DNA of 64,000 nucleotides, taken from positions 100,338,994 to 100,402,993 of the forward strand of contig CM058233.1 in the NCBI GenBank assembly GCA_030180135.1. The letters run 5' to 3'. Below the pieces are notes generated by a model. It did no database searches and was not told the origin of the DNA. It was given only the letters and a program-made list of their open reading frames with translations. This DNA is from Orychophragmus violaceus. Taxonomy: Eukaryota > Streptophyta > Magnoliopsida > Brassicales > Brassicaceae. Positions 57,974-64,000 of the stretch are shown here, piece by piece (position 1 is the first letter of the stretch; the number at the start of each line of letters is the position of its first letter). The position numbers were made by a program, and so were the translations under genes.

Positions 57974-58340
57974 TGCATACACGTCATTATGGTTAATGTT
58001 AAAGATATTCTTCGTCGACTTTTTTATTTATTTAGTGTGCAACCCTGTAAAACTCATCAGCTTCTCCTGAACCAACCCCAATCTTCTCCTGTAAAACCTA
58101 ATCCGCCTCCTTCTCCTATTCGCTTGCAATCGCTCTATGAAAACCAGATCGAATCTTCGTACTCGACGTCTCTGAGTCTTCTTAAATCCGTATCAGTCGA
58201 TCTTCTCTCATACCCTAAACCGCCTCCATCTCCTATGCTGCTTGAATTCGCTCAAAACAAACCAGAATCGAAGCTTCGTAGTTGGCGTCTCCAAATCTCC
58301 GTAATACATCTCCGTCTAGATTCACTGTGTATATTCAGAG
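57974..58340 (+). other. Unidentified exon-like open frame at the Helitron 2 5' side
   Basis: A 119-aa frame starts at 57,989 and is Ser/Pro/Leu-rich (PNPPPSPIRLQSLYE, SYSTSLSLLKSVSVDLL), ending near a GT. It may be the N-terminal exon of the captured hydrolase gene or a fourth captured piece. I do not recognise it. Confidence 0.35.
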
Positions 58341-58415
58341 AGGTATGATATTTCTTGTATATCAGTGAATATTGTTTCTTCCTTTTGCACACACCAGTGA
58401 ATAACTTTTCCACAG

Positions 58416-58995
58416 GGTCACGGAAGAGCCTTTTGTGCTGGTGGATATGTTTCAGCTGTTCGTGATATCAGACAGGGTATGTATACCCTCCTATCTTTCT
58501 TTTCCTTTTCTTACTTTCAGGCTTCCAGATTGTACACTACACACTCTTTTTTTCCAATGGACTAGGCAAATGGAGACTCGGTGCCAAGTTCTTCACTGAT
58601 GAATACATGCTCAACTATGATTATGGCCACGTATAGCAAAGCTCAGGTCTCACCATACTGTCCCTCCTTTCACTAAATTACTTAATATAAGCTCACTTGT
58701 TCGTTTTCCACACTCTTTTGAAATCATAGGTTTCAATTTTGAAGGGTATTGTCATGGAGGCGGAGATGGTGTCTCTGTCCATGGTCGATTTCGTATTGCA
58801 ACTGAGAACACGGTATTTATTTCTTAATGACGATGTCCATGGATGACAAATACATGGCTCTGAAATTTGCTTATATCATTCCATAACTTTTTTGAGTTTA
58901 TCCAAGGTTTTTGCCATGCCCGAGACAGCTCTGGGGCTCTTTCCGGATGTAGGCGCTTCCTACTTCTTATCAAGGCTCCCTGGATTTTTTGGTAA
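58416..58995 (+). pseudogene. Captured fragment of a 3-hydroxyisobutyryl-CoA hydrolase-like (CHY1 family) gene
   Basis: Exon-like segments read GHGRAFCAGGYVSAVRDIRQ (58,416 on), GKWRLGAKFFTDEYMLNYD (58,566 on), then after a 1-nt insertion MATYSKAQ, and after another frame change a GGGDGVSVHGRFRIATENT-type stretch (58,750-58,813). FAMPETALGLFPDVGASYFL with SRLPGFFG follows at 58,910-58,992. These are the crotonase-fold oxyanion-hole and catalytic regions of the CHY1 family (valine catabolism in mitochondria or peroxisomes). GGD is changed to GGY in the first block. The two frame changes plus the missing ends make it a pseudogene. Introns are retained, so it was not copied from mRNA. Confidence 0.8.
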
Positions 58996-59796
58996 CAGAA
59001 ATCATTCGTTTCTGCATGTCTTTCTTCAAACTCACAAAATTTTTGAGCCTATCTCCCTCTCTCACCCTTCATGTCTACGTGTTCAGGAGAGTATGTTGGC
59101 CTCACATGAGCTAGGTTATATGGTGCTGAAATGCTTGCTTGTGGTCTTGCAACTCATTTTGTGTCTTCAATGGTATGCATTTCCTTTGCTTGCATCTTTA
59201 CTATTTCCCATTGCCGGCGTAATAGCAACTTGACATGCTAAAAACTAGAACGCCGTTGTTTTTGTTTGTTTGTTTGAACAAATGGACTATGACTGCTGGT
59301 GATGCAAAATTCTGTGTGCTTTAAATGGCCCAATGGACATAGTACTTTACAAGAAGTTGTGTCTATTGCTGTCATTTTTCTTGCCAAAGACTGATAGAGG
59401 TGTATGTCGTGTCTTCCACTATAGTTATATGTCTTTGGAACAGTCTTGTTCAGCATGCTTCTTTTCTCCAGCTTGATACTTTGTGTCGACCGTTACAACT
59501 TATAAGTGTCCATTAGCAAACTTGTGGGCTGTAATTTTGTTTTTATTGTTTCTATTTGACTTTTTACACTTGGTTTTTTATACAAGAAATATTTAATTAG
59601 CCATTTTAGGATAAAGCCTTGCTTGAAGCTTCTGCACGCCTATGGTTTGTTACCTTCATTTTTTTGTGGCCATACATTCACAGTATTGATTGAGGCTAAT
59701 GTTTGTTCCAAGCTAGGTGAACATTTCATTGCCGTGTCTCTGATTGGTACTGTTTTTAGTAGCAATATCTGATTTTGGTTGCATCTTGTGGTGAGC

Positions 59797-60009
59797 AGAG
59801 CGAAGTACATAACATGTATAGTAAGTGCTTTGCAAACAAAACCAGGTGGTGGCGATGAATGGCTTCTGTCTTTACGCAAATTGGATCTCCAAGATGCAAT
59901 TGCTGCTCTGTGTACATTACCTGGTGTCGGTCCAAAGGTAGCAGCTTGCATAGCTCTGTTTTCTCTTGGTCAGTATAGTGCCATTCCCATTGACACGCAT
60001 GTCTGGCAG
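59797..60009 (+). pseudogene. OGG1: Captured exon of 8-oxoguanine DNA glycosylase (OGG1)
   Basis: The frame reads RAKYITCIVSALQTKPGGG, DEWLLSLRKLDLQDAIAALC, TLPGVGPKVAACIALFSLGQ and YSAIPIDTHVWQ, and then meets a GTAAAA donor. This is the helix-hairpin-helix/GPD core of OGG1, with the catalytic Lys (in GVGPKVA) and Asp (in PIDTHVW) both preserved. No other OGG1 exon is present on either side, so it is a single captured exon with intron flanks. It cannot make a glycosylase alone. Confidence 0.85.
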
Positions 60010-60248
60010 GTAAAAAAAGTCCACCGTCTCTAAGGTTTTAATATCGTAATTACTTAGTGACGAAACACCAAGCGCAAACTGCAGATTGTCTAAAGACCAC
60101 TGAGTCTATATACGTCACGAAATCATGACCAAAGATAACTTTGTTTTGCTCAAATATGGAGACATACTCAGGAGTTATGAGTTTAGTTAAGCTAATAAAT
60201 GTTCTGTCGGAATGTATAGATTGATCACTAGATGCATCGATTTGCAGG

Positions 60249-60850
60249 TGCTACAAGGCATGGACGATGTTCATAATGATATGGGCACTTTACTCTTCCT
60301 TCTTCACTCCACTAAAATTCGGATTCTTCAGGGGATTACCAGAAAATCTGTTCATCCTCGACATCGTTGGCCAAGTCGCTTTCTTAGTCGATATTGTGTT
60401 AACATTCTTCATGGCTTATAGAGATAGCAGAACTTACAGAATGGTATATAGACGCAGCTCAATCGCTTTACGGTATTAAAATCTCCATCCTCTGTTTTAT
60501 TACTATAATTCTGCACCAATTTGAACTCATGTATTGAAAGGAATGAGCTTTAACTCTTGATGGTGTACACATGTACTTAAAATCATCTTATTATTGATTT
60601 ACTTGCCTGCATGCCATGTGATATCATCTACAAGGCTACAGGTGAGAAAGAGGAAGTGAGATAACATGACGGCTTTGATTGTAGAAGGTTCAAAAACAGA
60701 AAGATTTCGTACAAGATGGCTGATATTATGAGGTATATGAACCAAAACAAATTCGGTAGAAACATCTGTGGTCAGATCACTGGACATTTAAGGTTGCAGT
60801 ACGAAAGTAGCTACACTAAAGCAGTTGTTCTTCAAGACATCTTTCTTTAT
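60249..60850 (+). pseudogene. Captured fragment of a SKOR/GORK outward potassium channel gene, pore deleted
   Basis: Segment 60,249-60,475 reads YKAWTMFIMIWALYSSFFTP then the S1-S2 part GFFRGLPENLFILDIVGQVA, FLVDIVLTFFMAYRDS and the RRSSIALRY end. After an intron, CMPCDIIYKATGEKEEVR meets a stop near 60,660. The sequence then jumps to EGSKTERFR and, after a 1-nt loss, MADIMRYMNQNKFGRNICGQ with ITGHLRLQYESS (60,688-60,835), which in the channel lies after S6. The S4 segment and the pore are missing. Family: plant Shaker-type outward rectifiers. It is clearly non-functional. Confidence 0.85.
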
Positions 60851-62694
60851 CCGCTGCTTGTTTAATTTTCAGATTCAAATGATGACATAAATGTATAAAC
60901 TTATTTTTTAATGCAGATTGCACAAACTTTATACTTGCCGTACATTGAAAAATTTCCTCTCTTTCGTGGGTGCTCTCATCTGAATTTTTGTGAACATAGA
61001 GATATGAAGAAACATTAAACTGGTGTTATATTAACAAATATATGACATTTGTGTTATAACTAATAAACGTTTTAAAATTAGGAAGCAGTTAAATACATGT
61101 ATATAAATACATTATTAGGGTTTGGAAAAATGCTTAGCTTATCTTTTTATTTAGTTATCCTTCGTTTGTCAACATACGCCCTATTCATATACAATTGTAA
61201 TCTCTTCAATAATGTTTATAATATTTTGTGCACAAGGATTCAAATTAAAAACAATTGCATTGACACTTTCTAATTTGTTACTAGCAAATCTTAAAGTAAT
61301 TCATTTCTAATTTGTATAAATTATAGACATGAGACTTAAACTATAAAATAAAGTATAATTATAAACCAAAAAATATTTTTAATAAATTTTCAGCAAAATG
61401 TATTTTTGAATAAACATGCGGCGTAGTTACGATTATAAGCAATGAAAATATATGTAAAACACATATTATGAGATTCTAAAACTAATGAAACAAAGACGTA
61501 TGGCAAATGAGGCAGACGGAAATGACATAAACGTGGTCGTGAAACACAAGAAAGAAGAAAAAGGAGAACAACCGAATATATCCATGGCATACATTTTGTA
61601 TTTAACTTTTATTTTTATTTTTCAAATAAACAAAAACACATGATTTTCAAATCTAATAACTCTTTATGTTCATATTAAAGTACTACGTTATAACATTACT
61701 ATATTTTTATTAAAAAAATTCCCGCTGCGTAGCGCGGGCCAATACCTAGTATAAACAATGAATGACAAGACCAAGATAAACCAGAAAAGTAAGTTACAGA
61801 AAAAATAGTAGAAAATAAAGAACAAAGATGTCAAAATAAAATCAAATAAACAAATAGTTTTTAAAAATTAATTTGGTTAACTTATTTTAAAATAGTTGAC
61901 TTATATTTTAAATCCAATAATATAAAAATGAATGACAAGACCAAGATAAACCAGAAAATTAAGTTACAAAATAGTAGAAAATAAAAATAAAGATGTCAAA
62001 ATAAAATTAAAACAAAGAAAACATATTAATAATAAACTAACATTAAAAATTTGATATTTTATTAATTTATAAAGCTATTAATTAAAAAAATTTAAATTTA
62101 TAAACTTTCAAATTTTTTTATATTTAAAATAAGAAAACATTTGATTTTAACTTATTGTATATTGTTTAAATTTATATGGTCTTGCTTTGGGTTCCTTTTG
62201 TTAGATACTGAGTTTTTGTTTAAACAGTTTTTTTTGTTTATGGAAAATATGTGCTCTTAATTGTGGATGCAAGATTTAGAAGTTACTCAACAAAATAACA
62301 TCAAATATTTTTGAATGAAAGAAAAAATAAATATAAGTTTCGTTTTGACATAAAAAGCCAAAACTAAAATCAAATTTTAATAAATTATTTTAGTTATACC
62401 CATGTTTATATATGTATTTCTATATAGTAATATTTTTTATGTTGTTAATGGAATCACATATTTGCATACGATTTTTTAAAAATTATCTTATTATCTTATT
62501 GAGTTGTGTTATATTTTGAATCAGTTCAATTTTAGATCAATTTTTTAATTAATATATCATGTTTATTAATTTTGAAATATTAATTCATAGAACTTATACT
62601 GTAATTAACTAAAATAATAAATCTAAAACAATCAAGAAAAAAATATTTACCTAAATCGAATGACTCGATATATATATTTAGTCTTTTTGTCAAC

Positions 62695-62696
<2 letters not shown>

Positions 62697-62735
<39 letters not shown>
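62697..62735. repeat. (AT)n microsatellite
   Basis: About 19 AT units, with a secondary copy of its right edge created by the adjacent TSD. Confidence 0.9.
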
Positions 62736-62739
<4 letters not shown>

Positions 62740-62778
62740 TAACTTGTTGCCAAAAAAAATATATATATAGTTATAACT
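62726..62778 (+). mobile_element. Ultra-short retro-insertion (15 nt) with about 19-bp TSD
   Basis: TATATATATAGTTATAACT ends at 62,744 and recurs at 62760-62778. The insert is TGTTGCC plus eight A. The AT-repeat part of the TSD makes its left limit uncertain, but the GTTATAACT part is unique. Confidence 0.65.
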
Positions 62779-63379
62779 ATAAATATAATAAGAAATATGA
62801 GAGATCCGTAAAATACCTTAAACTTTGTGAGAGGGAGGGAGGAGTGAATTTTTGTGTCTGTTTTTTGGAAAAGAGAAGAGAGGCGCAAGATTTATACTTC
62901 AAAATGTGTATGTGTGGTTGGGTAGAATCCTAGATTTATTTTGTAGTGAGGACAAATATCTATCGATTTCAATTAGATTAGATTTTGATGATAAGGTTGT
63001 ACCTTGTAAGAAACGACCAATACTTCTAATAGGCAAGTGCCAAGAGCTATCAAATAGTTGGAAAATGATTTACGATATTTTATTGTTGGTTTAGTTTGGT
63101 TCTTTTGTCTTATGGGCTTTTAGTCCCAAAACTGAAGGTTAAATGCAAATATAATTATCATTACAATTTTCAAAAGCTAACATCAAATTTAGGATATAAT
63201 AAATTTAATGCGCAGAAGGAGAGTAAAGAAATAATGAAATAGGTGGAGAGTCAATTTTTTAAATCCAAGTTCAGCTGACATTTCAACAAATTATTTGCAT
63301 AGGAGGGCGTATTTGCCGTTCAGACTTTTCATTTAGCATGATTTTAATTTTATTTTCCTCTCTTGCGATTTAGTCCACA

Positions 63380-63382
<3 letters not shown>

Positions 63383-63420
<38 letters not shown>
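63383..63420. repeat. 38-nt G homopolymer
   Basis: An uninterrupted run of about 38 G in otherwise AT-rich DNA, followed by ATAATTAG. It could form G-quadruplexes or be a sequencing/assembly artefact. Confidence 0.9.
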
Positions 63421-63421
<1 letters not shown>

Positions 63422-64000
63422 TAATTAGAAATACTTAACCCATAATAATAATATAGTTTTGGTTATTCTAAATATAACTGATATGCGTTTTATAACGATT
63501 TGCCATTCATTTGTTTATTTATAACAAAATTGTTAAAATTAATTTGTATATTATCGAAATGAGAGAATATTATAATTTTATACAAATAAGCAAAAGTTAA
63601 TAATTCTCTTTGGTCCAAGTATATTGCATCAGTTCAAAACGATGAATCAATTTTTATTTTACTATACAAAATAGCTGAGATTGAGATAATAAACACTTCG
63701 TTTATATAAATACAGTAAAATCTACATAAATTAATATTTTATAAATTAAAATCACTATAAATAATAGAAAAGTAAGATAAAAATGGCAAAAAAACTTAGG
63801 AAATCTCAAAATAGGTTTTACAATAACCAAAATGTACTTAGCTAATTAGGTTTAAAACATAATTGTAGATCTCTAGAAAAGAAGTAAGATCGACCTAATA
63901 AGTTTGGAGTCAATCCGGAAAAAATGGATAAAAAACAAGTCAACGCTGGTCAATGCGGATTCTTGACTCATTTTAATGTCGTAGCGGTATGTAAGCCACT
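63421..64000. other. AT-rich window end
   Basis: No gene or element recognised; the sequence becomes slightly less AT-rich after 63,900 and may run into another element beyond the window. Confidence 0.45.

Larger units (their letters stand above)
57860..61749 (+). mobile_element. Helitron 2 carrying fragments of three genes
   Basis: The 3' end is clear: hairpin CCCGCTGCGTAGCGCGGG at 61721-61738, then CCAATAC and CTAG at 61746-61749, followed by T. The 5' end directly abuts Helitron 1: TACTATAATAAGTGGAGGG then CTCTCCTGGTGTTGACA at 57,861-57,896, which aligns with the Helitron 1 start (TATAATGAGAGAAGGG, CTCTCTCCTGCGTCGACA). The opening TC appears mutated to TT. No RepHel gene is present, so it is non-autonomous. 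It carries, in the same orientation, broken pieces of a CHY1-like hydrolase, OGG1 and a SKOR/GORK channel, each with introns, i.e. captured as genomic DNA. Confidence 0.65.
61750..63382. other. AT-rich intergenic DNA downstream of the Helitrons
   Basis: An internal near-repeat is present: AATGAATGACAAGACCAAGA with ATAAACCAGAAAA occurs at about 61,758 and 61,929. A frame at 62,852-63,094 (80 aa) has no recognisable family. No gene called. Confidence 0.4.

Noticed and set aside
57974..60850. Functional genes for OGG1, CHY1-like hydrolase and potassium channel
   Set aside because: Each is a small part of its gene with frameshifts, stops or missing catalytic/pore regions, all within a Helitron-like element.
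62697..62735. Element boundary marked by the (AT)n run
   Set aside because: A simple microsatellite; the neighbouring duplication is explained by the 15-nt poly-A insertion.
1..64000. tRNA, rRNA, snoRNA or microRNA genes
   Set aside because: I saw no convincing cloverleaf, rRNA block or conserved miRNA foldback by reading; a covariance-model search would be needed to exclude them.

Overview
This is a window of plant nuclear DNA, almost certainly from a member of the Brassicaceae. The genes have GT-AG introns. From left to right I recognise relatives of a run of Arabidopsis thaliana chromosome 4 genes in the same order and orientation: TPXL3-like (At4g22860), a relic of PGRL1A (At4g22890), a DUF1191 gene (At4g22900), FZR2/CCS52A1 (At4g22910), NYE1/SGR1 (At4g22920), PYR4 dihydroorotase (At4g22930), a relic of the CDK-like kinase At4g22940, and AGL19 (At4g22950). 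These identities come from remembered families and conserved motifs, not from a search. The species is not A. thaliana, because the intergenic space is much larger and full of transposons. Fractionation of a duplicated block is a reasonable explanation for the two relics and for the absence of LDOX, but it is inference.

Layout. 1-2.4 kb is AT-rich DNA plus a degenerate noncoding retroposon. 3.0-6.3 kb is the 17-exon TPX2-like gene. 7.3-9.5 kb holds a retroposon fragment, the PGRL1A 3' relic and a 5'-truncated LINE. 10.7-18.5 kb carries DUF1191, FZR2 and NYE1, the last two convergent. 19.2-25.8 kb is an insertion relative to A. thaliana: a broken receptor-like kinase (CRK), an intact CRK, another CRK scrap, and a LINE with a 12-bp target-site duplication (TSD). 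26.5-28.4 kb is PYR4, followed by the kinase relic. 29.6-35.2 kb is AGL19, whose 4-kb first intron contains a noncoding retroposon with a 16-bp TSD.

36.5-52.8 kb is a transposon nest. A minus-strand noncoding retroposon (14-bp TSD) is split by a Ty1/copia element (TSD ATAGA). The 3' LTR of that copia element is split by a non-autonomous Athila-like Ty3/gypsy element (TSD CGCAC). A MITE lies directly beside the outer TSD. 55.0-56.5 kb is an intact CYP71B-type cytochrome P450. 56.7-61.75 kb is two head-to-tail Helitrons. The second carries intron-containing broken pieces of three unrelated genes: a CHY1-like acyl-CoA hydrolase, OGG1, and a SKOR/GORK potassium channel. The rest is AT-rich.

Two patterns cut across the annotation. 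First, a paired palindrome unit built on CGATCG recurs many times in both the copia and the gypsy element, including in frame inside the gypsy gag. Second, at least seven tiny insertions (about 15-19 nt, mostly poly-A plus a few bases) are each flanked by a perfect 12-19-bp direct repeat. They look like LINE insertions reduced to the tail.
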